This document shows positions 34,608 to 47,799 of a stretch of 64,000 nucleotides of DNA, in pieces; the stretch's first letter is position 1, and every line of letters starts with the position of its first letter. Both the position numbers and the translations under genes were made by a program. The DNA is from Daphnia carinata (lineage: Eukaryota; Arthropoda; Branchiopoda; Diplostraca; Daphniidae): assembly GCF_022539665.2 (NCBI RefSeq), contig NC_081338.1, positions 6,746,446 to 6,810,445 on the forward strand, written 5' to 3'. The notes under the pieces are model-generated. The model was not told the DNA's origin. It made no database searches and saw only the letters and a program-made list of their open reading frames with translations.

Positions 34608-36605
34608 GTTCGTAAGCTTGCAATTCTATGGGAAATATGATATTATTCCGGAGCGCAATGCTGGTAGTTCTAGAAGGAATAGCGCATAACTGAGTGAGAC
34701 ATTGTGCACACCGTTTGCGGCAGCCATCGATTTCCCTCCATTTTGAAATGTCTCCTTTCTACTTGTCTTGTCTATTTTAAATCGAATGAAATTCAATTAT
34801 ATACCTCCATCTACTTCTAACAGTTTCTTTTGCCGAGGTCTCCAAGCGCTGGAGAACTCTCTTTGTTTAAGGGATCTAGGGGGCTAGCGCAAGATCCACT
34901 GAACTATGGGATCAGCACTGGTATATTTTTAACAGAAAAAAAAAATGGTGCATCGTCTTCCTTCAGGGCCTTTCTCTTGTTGTTTCTCCTCATTTCCAGC
35001 GTTTTTGATATTCCAGCGGGGGCAAAAGCTCACGTCATTGACTAGCTCAAATCGATCCATCAATGGCCAGCCGATTACTACTAAAGGAAGCGCATTTTTA
35101 GTTTTGTTTTTAATATGTCAGTAAAAAAAAAAAAGGCACAAAGATAAAAAAAAAGAAAATACATGGACGATAAAAAAACGCAATTTCCCGTTTAGGAGTA
35201 CAGGTTAATTATTTTTGAGGGTGGGTTTGCTGACTGCCTTTGTGTGGTTGTTGTTCTCTTTATCCGCCCAGTCCTCAGGGGAAGCATGAACGGTAGATTG
35301 GGACGTTTCTCAACTTCAAAAATAAAATGGGTTGTGGGTTTGACTATCAGTTGCCTTGTGTTAAAAACGGCATTCGTGATAGCTATATTTTAGAGTTGAA
35401 TGCTTTTTTTTTTTTTTTTTTTTTTTCCTTCGTTATTACCCTTTATGTGTTTGACGCTGTTGTTGTTTGATGGAGGACTAACCAACCGGAGAAAGGTCCG
35501 ATTGTATGGCCGGGCTGTCATCGTTGTGGAATGTCTCAATGTCTTGTGTTTATATGTGTCAACAAACTTCACGATGATTCCAAGAACGCCGTTTGTTCGA
35601 AAACGAGGTATGGCGTTCATCGAAATCCACCAAAAAAATATGTATGCATTCTATTCGAAAGCGCCAGTCCCCAATTTCTTGCCGATCGCTCATTTTCACT
35701 CCCGATGTTGTCACCCTGTGCGTTGATGGATCAAGACTGTTGCACTACAGAATTCGAGGTTTTAAATTTTTCTGCTATTTTTAATGCCATAGTCAACACG
35801 AATTACTATAAATGTACCAGACAGATTAGAAAGGCTTCTCCCCCATACTCATTTAAATGACTAGCAAATAAATGTCACGAATCGATCTAGTTCCCCTAAC
35901 TAAATGGGAATAAAAATTACTTTCGAGCGTGTGTAAATGTCGTCCCTCGTTTGTTTGTTTTTTCGCTTTTTTTCCAAACACGTTGGAGAGGCAACAAATT
36001 CATCGGCCCGTTGATGATTTCTGTCATTATCAGGTTGAATTGATCACGCGATTGACAGGGCAACCTCAATCTATTTTTTTTTTCTTCCTTCCCGTTTTCT
36101 CCGTCTTCTTTTGCTTTGTTTTTTCTTGGGGAGGGTGAGCAAAGGCTTCATCTTCGAATCTTTTTCTTGTTTTTTTTTTTTTTTTTTTGTGTGTGTGTTA
36201 CGGCTCGTCGTGCACGATAGCATCAGAGCGGGAGCCAAGAGTCGCGCACGGGCGCTGGCGATTCGCAGTCCCAACTCGGTCGTCGTTGATAGTAGACCAA
36301 AAATTCGAGCCCCGACGGCTAATCGGTTAACCGTTATTCAATTGTTTTATCTCGTTCAAACAAAAAAAAAAAACACCTGATAACGTTGAAGATTCACGAA
36401 GAAATTAAAACAATGACAAGTTCAGATCGGAGAAAAACGAGGCCTTTAATCTGAGTTTTCGTGAGTGTCTCTAAACTCCCCTTGTGAGATTGGATCGTGA
36501 ACGCTTTCAACTGTTTCCCTCCCCCTGGGCTGGTTTTTCGAAAGGGACATCCGGGTTCATTTTAATAGGCCATTGAGAAAGGCTGTGGCGTTTGAAAATC
36601 GCGAC

Positions 36606-36894
36606 ATGGGACCGATTGATCCGGAAGGTGGCGATATGAAAGCGATCGTGGCGGGCTCTCCGTCGTCAGGTTCGTCTTCACTAAACATGACGTCACCGGT
36701 GGTTATTGTGCCGGTAATCGATGAGAGGCCAACGATGACAACCATTACCGTTACGGGTGTAGATGGAACACTTCAAAACAACGGAGAGGCCGCGTCCACT
36801 GCCCCAGTTCAAACTCCCAACGTTGCCTGCGCTCAGCCGAGTGGCTACTCGTCGGCGTACGTCACCAACAGGATGCACAACACTCAGTTAGGAG
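36606..36894 (+). CDS. Candidate alternative first coding exon of stomatin copy B (long form)
   Basis: It encodes 96 residues beginning MGPIDPEGGDMKAIVAGSPS. A Ser/Thr-rich region (SSSLNMTSPVVIVPVIDERP and TMTTITVTGVDG) follows, and the last residues are YVTNRMHNTQLG. It is the longest non-repetitive ATG frame in its neighbourhood and ends in phase 1 at a good GAG-GTAAGA donor. The frame is open upstream to a stop at 36498, and 36606 is the first ATG. Joined to the copy B core it would give a protein of about 365 residues. The leader could carry phosphorylation sites, which is inference. Confidence 0.7.
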
Positions 36895-38006
36895 GTAAGA
36901 CATCAAATCCATCGTGCGGATGCGAGGTTCTTGCGCATTACGATCCGTCAGTAGAATACAACGTTCCAGAATGAACACCCCAAATCGATGGGGTTTGAGA
37001 TATCTGCGGTAGATACCGTTCTTCTTTACCTTGCCATCAAGATGTAAAACTTAATGTTAAAAAAAAAACTCGTTTCCCACTCGACAAAGGCGGCCGAAAG
37101 GCAACAAGAAAAAGTCGTGCTCACTATCTCTTTTTCTTTTTTTTTTTTTTGGGGGGGGGGGGAGAACGGAAGTTTGTTGTTTCCTCTCTCGCAATGCTGA
37201 TGCGTCACGCGTGTCACTTTGATAGATTACCTTTTTGCGTTAGATGGGATTGCAAGCCCCAAGATCACCTTATGGTACATCTTCAACTTGTTTATTCGTT
37301 GTCTTGCCTTTCTTTTTTTTTTTTTCTCCGGGATTTTTCGGCTGACTTTGGAGTAACAGAAAGAGGCGACACAGACGCAGCAGCGATGGAAGCAATAGTT
37401 TTTCATCAATTGGGTTTGTTTTTGTTGTCAGCCAACTGAGGCGGCAGCCATGCGAGAGCGCTAACGGAATGACGATAAGAGAAAGACGGACGACAACAAT
37501 TGAGATGGAAGACATTCGGGACTACGATTGGATCGTGTCGATTTCTAACCAACCGAGATGACGTGTTTGTTTTCTTAACCAGCTGTATCCTCTTTTCATT
37601 TCCCCCCGTTTTTTTTTTTTCTCGACGTTATTAGAACTTTTTAAAGTTAACCGATTCGCGTCTGATAGGAAATGAGAGGAAACGAACCAAACATTTGTTG
37701 AAGCGTTTTTCGTCTGGCCGGACAGCAATTTTGGCTGTGCGGGCGGTCTTCCATGGGCTGGGGCTTCGTCAGTTATTTATTTTTGGAAGGATGGTTCGTT
37801 TCTTTAAGAAAAAAGGAAGAAATGCTACTGTAATGCAGGCACGATTTATGCGCATTTTGCTTATGTGTTTAACTCTTCGGCTGTGTTTTAGACTGCACGG
37901 AAGCGGATCAGTCCGGAAGGAAATGCAGTATAACCTCCTTTTTTTTTTTGAGAAACCATGTTATCGTTTCTCTTTTGTCTTATTTCCCCTCAACTTGCAT
38001 GCGCCT

Positions 38007-38009
<3 letters not shown>

Positions 38010-38040
<31 letters not shown>
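38010..38040 (+). repeat. 31-base poly-T tract
   Basis: One of the longest homopolymers here. A similar T run is at 61701-61731. Such tracts are frequent outside the 7-22 kb block and could cause assembly length errors. Confidence 0.95.
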
Positions 38041-38041
<1 letters not shown>

Positions 38042-39260
38042 GAATGGAGGCAAATGGTTCACCAATAACCACAAGACCCGGCAAGAAAAAGGGGGAAATT
38101 AAAAGTGTTCCTTTCCGGCCGTTGTTCCGTACATTGACGCCGATAGAACCCAATATGGCACAACAGCCAAAAAACCCAGCAGACTAATGATATCTTTGAC
38201 GAGAGATTCTTCATCAAAGGAAAACTCCAATCTTTTCAGAATTAGCTTAATCCCTTCCCCCACTAGCAAAATGGACGGAGTAAATCGCTAGCCAAGAAAT
38301 CACGAATATTTTCGAGTGGTTCGAAAACGTGGGGAATGATATTGACGTCACTCGATGAAGACGGGCAGAGAAAGCGACGACGTGTATGGGAAGGATCGAT
38401 TTTTGACTTAGGCGACGTACCCAAAAAAGGTCTGGCACACAAACAAGTAGTCTAAATAAGGATCTGTAATAACCCCCTACTGTTTGAAGTACCCCGTCAT
38501 ACCTTTGGGTTATGATCCTTCCGCTCGTTTCTACGCATTAAATTGAACGGAGCTCTTTGTTCCGGCAAGATCGAACCGGATGGGTGACAGAGTCAATTTT
38601 GTCTTGAACCTCCTGAAGCTCCTCCAACAGAACACGCCGTGTTTGTTGAAATATGCAAACATAGTGCCATCCTGCCGAAAAAAAAAGAAACAATTCTAGT
38701 GTGCACGCTCACGCAGCACCAGTCCTTCCAGGTTCATCCTTTTGGGTCCTACTTTGTTCCATGAGATCGATTGTCTAGACCAAGGGAAACAAAAAAAAAA
38801 CCCCAAAGGGAACAGTGTTAGTAGTAGATTGAATTTCACGTGTGTTACCACTGCTGATTGATCCAACTCTACGTTCACGACAACCTGAGTGCGCAACTCC
38901 CATTTACGACCTTACACGTACACGTTTTAAAAACGTTAGCCAATAATTTGCATAGATTTCAAATAAATAAAATATTGCAGGCCCCCCACTAAAAAAAAAA
39001 AAAATGAAAATAACGAAGAGAATTATTGGGATACCGATTTGCGACCGGATGCTAGTATTAAATTCAATTTTTGTCAGCTCCGAGAACGTGAGGGTATGAG
39101 CACCCGGAACTGCAACAGAAATGCAGCCACTAGTTCGGGTGTAACCACGGGGCAATCTCTCCACCGCTGATGCGTGTCGACCTGCCCGACAAAAGTTTCG
39201 AAATGCGGACGTTCGAATGAAATGAGACCATTAGGGCGAGCTGCCGCATCCCGCGGGTTG

Positions 39261-39290
39261 TATATAATGCAAGTTGTTACCATCGCAGTC
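39261..39290 (+). promoter_or_regulatory. Core promoter candidate: TATA plus initiator
   Basis: TATATAATGC at 39261 is followed 26 bases later by an initiator-like GCAGTCT (A at 39287). No convincing phase-1 leader follows directly, so the transcript is unknown. Confidence 0.4.
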
Positions 39291-40352
39291 TCAATCGATA
39301 GGTTAGTTCGAGGCTATGATTTGATTCTTACTCGAACAACGCTTTATGCAAATAGTATACGAAAAGCAGCCGAGGTGGAATTGCATTTCATCAAAGTGAA
39401 AACTCCGTACGGTACGTACCGTATGAAAATTCGTGTGCAATGCAGAGACGTATGATTGCGAGAGCGTGCGTGTTTTCACGACTCGTTTTTCGTTATTTTT
39501 TTTTTAAGGAAGAGGCGGGACTTTTAAAGCTTATGTTCGTAATGGGCATGCGCGTTACACGAGCTTCGGTTTGGTCTATTTTGCTTTTCTTTTTATGTGT
39601 GTGTGTGTGTGTGTGTATTTTGTTTCTTCGCTATGTCGACGGCGGCGTCGACGTCCCAATTCGAAACGGCACTGCGGGGCTAAAGTCGTGGACCTCGCCC
39701 AGCCCCTGTGCCACCACCCGCTTCCCCATACGATCCCGTCACACTCGTTGTCTTGGCTTCGACTCCCGAACAAGTTCCTTTAGCGACTTGTTCTTTCAAG
39801 TCGACACCCCGCGCGTCCCGCGCTCAAAAGCCGCGTGTTTCGTTTCATTCTTTGCCCCCCCCCCCCCCTTCTTTTTTTTTTTTTTTTTCTTCTCTACGTT
39901 CATTTGTTTATTTTTCTCCGTTTGGCGCGCTCCGTCTTTCGCGTTCCAAACCTTTCCTCCTTTCGTTCTTCTTTCTTTCTTTTTTTTTTTTTTTTCATTA
40001 CGTAAGTCGAGAGGGACGGGCGACAAACGATCAGTGAAAAACTGTGAGGCAGACTATTCGGAGGGGCGTTGTTTCGTTCGTGCCACATTGTGCGAAGCTT
40101 TCCTGTGGCGTTGACATCCAATTGTCGGCCTCGTTAAATTATCAGAGTTTTTTGTCTTCTCGTGTCATAAATTATCCTCCATATTTTCCAACTTAGGGCT
40201 CCTCAACCCTCCAAACTCTTTCCACCCTTGTCGTCCACCCTAATTTGCCACCCTAAAACCACGTTGCCAAAATTCGCTCTTCTTTTGTTTCTCGGCGCCT
40301 TTTTTTCGTTGCTACCCCCCCGGCTGATGATCAGTTAGTCTGACGAATCAGC

Positions 40353-40390
40353 CATAAAAGGGTGACGATTCTCCCTCTCTCAACTCAGTT
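40353..40390 (+). promoter_or_regulatory. Core promoter of the 40441 leader
   Basis: CATAAAAG at 40353-40360 serves as a TATA box, and TCAGTT at 40385-40390 is the classic arthropod initiator at the right distance (34 bases). The predicted mRNA starts at about 40387, giving a 54-base 5' UTR before the ATG. Confidence 0.65.
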
Positions 40391-40440
40391 TCATTTAAGT
40401 GGTCGATAGCAAATTATCGACATCTCATTTTGTACGCGCC

Positions 40441-40486
40441 ATGTGGAAGAACGTCAAAGAAACGTGTCGTGAAAACGGGCTGGCTT
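40441..40486 (+). CDS. Candidate alternative first coding exon of stomatin copy B (short form)
   Basis: The ATG at 40441 is the first after the predicted start site and gives MWKNVKETCRENGLA, ending one base (T) into a codon at an ideal GTAAGT donor. That is the phase copy B exon 1 requires. The junction codon would be TCA (Ser-Asp-Pro) with the first acceptor or TAC (Tyr-Pro) with the second. It contains a cysteine eight residues in, which might be lipid-modified. The intron to 48294 would be 7.8 kb. Promoter, start, donor and phase all agree, making this one of the best leader candidates. Confidence 0.7.
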
Positions 40487-43338
40487 GTAAGTATTGGTTT
40501 ATCTTTGCAATTTTCAGTCGTCCCCTCTAAACTGATGGTGTTGGTTGTGTGTTATCTGTTAAACATTTGGGGGAAATCTAAAATTAAATGCGTTTTAAGG
40601 ATAGGTCTCGTCTTCGATGTTTTGTTCTCGTTTCTTGCTGAATAGCGAAAGGTTTTTTTTTGTTTCTTTTTAAATGTTTTACTTCTTTTTAAAACTAAAT
40701 GAAAATGACGAGGAAAGGAAAAAGGGAGACGATCGCAGAATGTGATTGATGGTTTTCTAATGGCGCTTTTAATTAGCAGAAGGGCAGCCAGTCATCACTT
40801 TCTCTTCGTTCGATATCAAAATACCCCCCTTTCTTTTTTTTTTTTCTTTTCTCTTTCTAAAAGATGATCTACGACCGGCCGGCTGTCGTCCTAATGGAAC
40901 TCGCTTTTTCTTCTTTCCCATTCTTTCTCTTTAATTTTTACGGCGTGTTAATGGGCTTTTGGCTCTTTTGATTCTTTCTGATTATCGGCAAGCCGAAGCG
41001 TTTTCTGTGGGGTTCTTATCAGCCCATTGTCTAGTCGCCTATAAACGCGATTGTTTAGGCGTTTGAGCCCGGTAACTGATCACGTCGTCGAATAGCCAAC
41101 TTTCGATTTGCATATACCCAATGAGTTTTTTAGTCAAGTGGAATTACTTTTGTTGAAAAGAATACAACCGATTGTTGTGCCGCATCGGCGCCAGAACAAA
41201 AACACGTAGGCCAACTTGTAATGCAGTTTCTAATGCCAGAATTTTTTATTTTTTATTTTTTTTTTCGAAAATGTCGTCTACGGAATTTGTAAATGTGTTT
41301 GAAAATGGGGCGTGTTTTTTTTTCGGTTGGGGGAGGGGGGGGTCGCATTCCATTGAATGTGGCATTGGTCGGAGGAGGTGAAGTGATGAAAACCTCGTTT
41401 TTGGCATCTTGCTGCTTTATTTTTTTTTTAATTGAAAAGAAAAAAAATCATTAATCCATGTGGGTGATTTAGAGTAAAGATAAAAAAGGGATTCCGTGTG
41501 TAGCCGCAATTATTAGTCACGCATGGGTGCGCTCTTGTCCCGGTGTAGGGGTACCGCACAAAAACAATCTAGTGGTGGGGGTGTATTGCTTTGCTTTCTT
41601 TTTCCAATGGGACCAAATCAAATCAAAGTTGGTATTCGTCGTCGGTAACCATGACGAATGATTTATCTTGTCCCCCGCTGTGATGTTGCCAATTGCGTAT
41701 GACCCCGTCATGACCCGCCCTTACATCCGGCCGTTCTTGTCCATGCCAAAACCGTGAATAAACAAAAAGGGCTTGTCTTGAAATGAAGTGTCTCTTTGGT
41801 GAAGTAAAAGAAAACTGTGGGAAAAGTAAGGAGAAACATGGAACTTGTTTTTTTTCGATGAACACGACAACTGAGAGAAAGCCAATTTTGTTCCAAGATC
41901 GATTTTGTTATTGCACAAAAACATGAGAAAGATCTTTTCTTGGGGATATTTTTTTCTTTTAGCTCTATATCCTTGTCAAAAGAGAGAAACATCATTTTCG
42001 TCTTATTATTCGACGAGAGATGAGACAACAAACTTCGTTTGCCTCCATTTCTCTCTTGTGTGATGCTGCCGCCGGCTCAATTGAGCCTATCAGCTTTAGA
42101 TGTTCTTCGTTCCGTCTTGGGATTCTTTTCCGGCACCTTTTCATCAAAGTTATTCACGTCGTTAGTCGCGCCCATTTTACCGCTGCAGGGAGAAAATCAT
42201 TTGGCAGCGAAACTCACCGTCTTCGCATTAACTTTACTCCCCTTCTATATGCTTCCTCCGCCTTGACCATCATCATCAAACTCTATGACGCCTTTAGTCT
42301 CCTTCCTTCGGGCTTACTCAATTGCTTAACGAAACGAGCACCTCCTCCTCCGTGCTTATCTCCGTCCTTCACCTCCTGTTATTTTTCTTTTTCCTCCCCT
42401 TTTTATTTTTTTTTTCTTGTGCCCTTAATAATTTGGGAATAGGACGGTGCTATTAAGGGCGAATGAGAGCTCGGGAAACCTTAGTTTTCATTAAGAGAAA
42501 GCGTGAAGAAAATAATGTGCGCCATGTCTTGAGTCGAAGGTGTCGAACACGAGGCCAACGTAAACTAATAAAGAAATTCAGACTCCTTTCCACTTTCTTT
42601 GTTCTTTGCTCGTTTGGGATAAACGTGTGCCAGTGTATTTATAAAACAGACTCCCGTTTTTTTTTTTTTTTTTTTCGTCTAGTGGTAGATAGACCTTCTG
42701 GAACATTTTAGAGGTTTGTCCCCCTTCCCCTATCACTCGGCTAGTGTCTCATTCCCGGTCGGCAAACAAACGAAAGGCGCGTGAGTCGAGTGACGCTACT
42801 GAGTACAGCATGAAAGAAATAGGAGGACCATCAGAGGATACTGTCCCCTTTTCGTTCGTGAGTAGTGGCATATTTTTTATTTTTTTTCCCTAAAAGAATG
42901 GAGGGGGGGGGGACAATAGAACACGGTCATTACTTTGTTGGATACTTTCACGCTCACCGCTCGTGTTTGGGTTCCGTATCGGATCGCATTCGTGCGTGTT
43001 TTGTAAAGGCCATGTCCAGCGCAGCTGCTGTCGAGTGGGACATCAATTAAAGGCGCACCTAATTCATCCGTCCTTTTATTATTTGATAAAAAACGATCGG
43101 CGAGAGTTGAGAAAGACGCAAAATAAGGGAGTTGCTTAACCTTTGTTTTGAAATGGCCGTAGTGGCGTTGTTTGAATTCAACTGGACACTCTTGTCGCTA
43201 ACCGTTTTTATGATTTCACGGTTCGTTAGTACGCAAACTTGGCTTTGCATTCATTAGTGAGTTCAGGACGTTCTGGTCGGTTACAAGTCGACTGCAGTGC
43301 CAGAGGGGGATTGGGTCGATACATTTGACGTATCCATC

Positions 43339-43347
43339 GTATAAAAC
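43339..43347 (+). promoter_or_regulatory. TATA box candidate
   Basis: GTATAAAAC, with transcription expected near 43370 and the leader-like ATG at 43409 downstream. A short upstream frame (ATG at 43378, eight codons) precedes it. Confidence 0.4.
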
Positions 43348-43408
43348 TGGGAGAGCTATTTACATAGAAACAGTGGAATGATCCAGCGTCCCGTTCCTGG
43401 ATAACGGC

Positions 43409-43444
43409 ATGGCCACGACGTCTGGCGATCAGATGATGAACCTG
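43409..43444 (+). CDS. Leader-like exon of uncertain connection
   Basis: It encodes MATTSGDQMMNL and meets a CTG-GTCAGT donor, but in phase 0. The frame stays coding-like beyond it (VSFKDNSYENPLRHGYE). It cannot join copy B exon 1 directly in frame, so it needs an intermediate exon, or it uses a weak phase-1 site at about 43479, or it belongs to another transcript. Confidence 0.3.
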
Positions 43445-45778
43445 GTCAGTTTTAAGGACAATTCTTACGAGAATCCTTTACGTCACGGCTATGAAAAAAA
43501 AAAGGGAAAATTATTAACAAAAAAAAAATGTTCAGAGGAAATGGACGAAAAAGAAAGAAGTGAAACGGGGTAAGATGGGAAAAGGAATTGGCATTTGTCC
43601 TCAGCCATTTTTTTTTTTCAATTTGAACATTCGTTGAGATGTGCGGATCTTCGTCCCCTATCTTTGGCTGTCATTGTCCTCTTTCAAATTGAATGAAAAA
43701 AAAAAAAGAAATGTGCACACACGTGCACACTCTGTTGGATGATGCTTTTTGAATCGTCTTCCGACGCTCTTTGATATTCCGATTTTTTTTTACCATCTTT
43801 ATCGTTTTCTATCGTCTGCACTTGAAAAGGGACGCTTTACTATTTGAACGAGGGAAGAAGAAATCCTTTGATTCTATTGGAGCTTATTTTCTTGCCGAAT
43901 GTGACGCGTCATCCGGCGCTGGAAGTGATCGATTTCATTCCCGTATACCCCAAGCGCACCGAATTCCAATAGAAGTCTGTTCGGACCTCTGAACTCCTTT
44001 TTCAATCCCATTTCCGTTTTCTCTTTTGAAAAGCAATTTCTGATACCCTTTCAGTATCCAATCAGATGACGCAAAGTGGGGAAAAAAAAAAAAGATATTT
44101 GCGTGATTATTAAGGCCGGGCCTGGATCAAACGGATAACATGCCAAAGAATCTACGGTTTGCCAAGGTTGTACTGTAATTAGAATCTTGTGATATTTCTT
44201 TTTTGGCGGTTCGTTTGAAATTTCTTTTTTTAAGATTCTTACGTCACTCGACGTGTGCGGAGTGACAGGCGGTCCGTTCCCGCTCACGCTAAGATTTTTA
44301 ATCAGATCGGTACTAAGTCCCGCCGGGTTATTTTACATACGTCAGGAACACAAGTTTGACAGTTTGATTTCGAGCTATTTTCTTTTGCTTTTTGAAAAAT
44401 TGTTTATGGACGGCGAGATGCCCGACACCTTGACGTCCATCCTGGTCCGTTAACTAAACGCTTTTATGTTGAAAAAGGGGGGATTTCTGGGAGTCGTTTC
44501 CATCATCAATATCCTCACGTCTGTTAAACGATAACGCTGATTTTGAACGGACAAAAAAAAAGAGGTAGTCTGGCAGTCACGGACGTGGCTGATCGGGACA
44601 CGAAAACACGCCAATCTAAAGGCCAGGGGCTCGCATAATCAGTCTGCATGTCAAACGCTCAACTATGTTTATCAACTAAAATTTTTAACTTTGCCTTTCT
44701 TTCTACAGGAAAATAATTCTTTTAAAACATGAGACAAAATGTATTTTAAATCCCTAAAAAAAAAAGAATTGAAATTTGGTTGAGCTAAAAGTTTGCTTGA
44801 TGACGTAGTAAAGCGTTGCCAAAACGATGGAGAAGCTTTTAAACTTTTCAATGTAGAAATTCACATGCAAAGCGGTCAGTTTGAACGCGTGTCAAAATCA
44901 CGTCCGATTTGATTTGCCTGTGAAGCGATGCGCGTTTTTGGAACGCCAACAAAAAGTAGACGTTCCCGCTGGAAAAAGGGACGGACAAGTAACGGATTGG
45001 ATGCACAGTTGACAATGGCGATCGTTGTCGGAAGTTTAGCGCACGACAGGGGGCGTTTGCCATAACGGAAGCAGACCTCGCGGAAATCAGTTTTGATTCC
45101 GATCTTTCAACATCGTCCCGTTTTTTTTCCAGTTCTATTTTGCTCGATATGCCACGTCCTTGTAAAATAAGAAAGGCAATGTCACACTGGTAGCTGCCAG
45201 TTAATGCACAAACCCTCGACATGTAGTTTGTCTTCTTGTTTACACGCCAACAAAGTCCTTTTCCGTACGACGAAAAGGCTTGTCATCCGCATGCGGGAAG
45301 CTGTGACATCCTCTCGACATCACGAATATCTGTTTCCTCTTTTTCTGTTCATAGCACACAGTTTACAGTTTTAATTCTCGTCGTTTTCTGTTTGTCCAGT
45401 AGTATTTTCTTTTAAAAAAATTCCCTTGTATGCGTCGCTTTGTGACGTGTGTTGTCCTGAGGGGACCATGCGGATGACCGGATGGGTCGTCTGCAACCGA
45501 CTAGAAGATGACACAATCGTTTTATAGTCCGTGTAGATATAACAAACAAAAGAGTATCGGTTGTATTTGTTTACGGCCGTTTTCCCTACATCCATCGCCG
45601 TTTCAATCATGCCTGCCATCCGCGATGTTCCGCCGACGGATGGTAATCAAACAACGTCGTCATCTGTTTTGTTATTTACTTCCGCATGACAGCGAAACAA
45701 CAAAGCCGGGGCCGAAATCATTTGAGTTTTTGGGGCAGCCGCTTTAAATTCCCCGGGCTTTTGATGCAATTCTAATCA

Positions 45779-45817
45779 ATGGAATTGCGATCGTCATCAA
45801 AGTCGCCATCGTTTAAG
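45779..45817 (+). CDS. Weak leader-like exon (phase 0)
   Basis: It encodes MELRSSSKSPSFK up to an AAG-GTAGAC donor. The basic Ser-rich composition resembles a cytoplasmic leader, but the phase does not match copy B exon 1. Confidence 0.2.
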
Positions 45818-47799
45818 GTAGACGAGTGGGAATTTTGTTTCCTACTTTATTTGCGACGGTTGGGTTAGCGGCGAGAGAGAACGGCATCCATCGTAGGCGG
45901 GATGTTATCGCTGATAAAATGTTACTTTTTTCTATTTGGAAAGGGATCGAGATCGAGGGGGAAGAAAAAGAAATCAATTCCGAAAAAGAGAACGTGATTG
46001 CATTTGCGTGAATTCATTTGCATTTCTTTTGGCTTGACGTGTAGGCCTATGGAAAGGTTGATTTTAAAAGTCTGCAGAAAATCTGAAGAAAATCAAATCA
46101 AGAAATAGCCTTTAAAACTGGCCACCGCATGTCCATTGGTTTAGTCCCCACGTTGATATCGTTAGCGACATCAATTGGCCTCGCGCACGAACTGTGCGTG
46201 TGACAATCACGCCGTTGTGGAGATCTTATTGTGAATTGCTGGCCGGAAACAAAAGAGTATTGGGTCCCATTTTTTTTTTCTTTTTTTTGCCCCCGCATTG
46301 TGCGTGAATGAAGGTGATGACGCTGACGCATGAACTTTTTCCTCCCTACGCCGGAAAGTGTGTCTTGGGTGATGGCTATAATCATCATAGATTTCGTTCA
46401 CGAAAAGGAAGAATGCCCTTCGCTATTCAACGTCCGTTCCAATTTTATCAAATCTCTTTCTGGGCCCTTAGATGTGATTTTTTTTTTCTTTTTATTTTCG
46501 CTTGCTCAAAGTCAATCTAAAGTAGACCAATTTCACGAACAAATCAAAGGAGGTTTAGCGTGTGTGTGTGTGCGTGAAAGGTTCTTGTAACACAATGGAG
46601 GATAAAGGCAACGTGATTGGAGTATAACAAGCGTGAAAATTGAGTCGCCATTTGATCCCCAATTTTTTTTTTTATCGTTACTAAAACTTTTAGTCGCGTT
46701 GAATCCCCTTTTTTTTCTCTATAAATATTTAATTCATTTTTTTTTTCATCGACTTTGTTTTCGTTCTTTGGCACGGTGAACTACACACTCAGGGATGGGC
46801 TCGTTCGTTCCACCGCTGAAATAATGCAATCAAGCGAATAGCGCGCGTGCGTGATTTACACAAAAAGGTCGCATCGGCCGGGATTTTTCGGTCCCTATTC
46901 TTTGTGTGTACACACTAACTACGTAAACGTGTAGTTAGTATTATGTGTATAAGTATAGATGTATGCAGCCACTAGGGGGGGGGGGAGGGGCAGGATTTCA
47001 GCTTGATGTGAAAATGTAGAGAGGAAAGGCTTAGAAAGGGAAGCGGTGAGTTTCCTCTAGAATCGGAAAGATCTTGATTGCTTTTTGGCCAATGGCAGAT
47101 GGAAATTTTTTTTCCCCCCCATTTTTTACTTTGCCTTTCTTGTTTTTTGTTTGTGTATTTTTTTTTTTTGGAAAGCCAATGCGGACTCGACGACCACCGC
47201 TGGTTAATCCGCTCATGCATCATGGATGCGGAATCAAAGCAAGTGGTCGCGTCCATCACCATCGCCTTTTAATAAATCGTAGTTAAAAGCAATCGAATTT
47301 TTTATTGAAAGCCGGGTGGCTGGAACAGGCGGGCTCAGGAATATGTGTTGGGTGTAAGCGAGTGAAGACGTGGAAAATATACGTGAAATTGCTTTGATTG
47401 CGATGGATGTAAGCGAAATGAGTTTAACTATCTGTTTAAATGAAAAGCGGTGCAGTTGACTCACTTTTCTCCAAATGTCCAAGCTTTAGTCATCGTATAT
47501 ATATATATAACATGTTAGGAGGAGTTTCCGTTGCATGCCCTATATATGAGGATGTCGGGGAAGTGGGTGGAAAAGCCGAAAGAGGAGAAGAAAAGGGAGG
47601 AAGAAAAAAATAAAAAAAAAAGGCGGAGAACGCAACGGACAGAAAAGACGCGTGCACTGACAAAAGACGCCGCGAGGTGTCACAAATCGGACGGCGACGC
47701 AGCCAGTGAGCTGCCGTAGAAGAGGAGACGCGATGGAACAGAGCGGCACTAGAGAGGGAGTGTCGAGCGTGTCGATGGTCGGTAGCTCTCAGTCGGGAC

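Noticed and set aside
34824-34921. Possible internal exon (phase 0 in, phase 1 out) reading PRSPSAGELSLFKGSRG
   Set aside because: It has a good acceptor but only a weak GTATAT donor, and no partner exon is proven. It could link the 27053 frame to copy B but is too speculative to annotate.
39440-40114. 224-codon open frame on the + strand
   Set aside because: It is dominated by poly-phenylalanine, valine-cysteine and proline from T, GT and C runs, and overlaps the 40.35 kb promoter region. A low-complexity artefact.
42064-42268. ATG frame of about 67 codons rich in Leu, Ser and Pro
   Set aside because: Pyrimidine-rich DNA gives such frames by chance. There is no splice support or family, and an overlapping longer frame is equally open.
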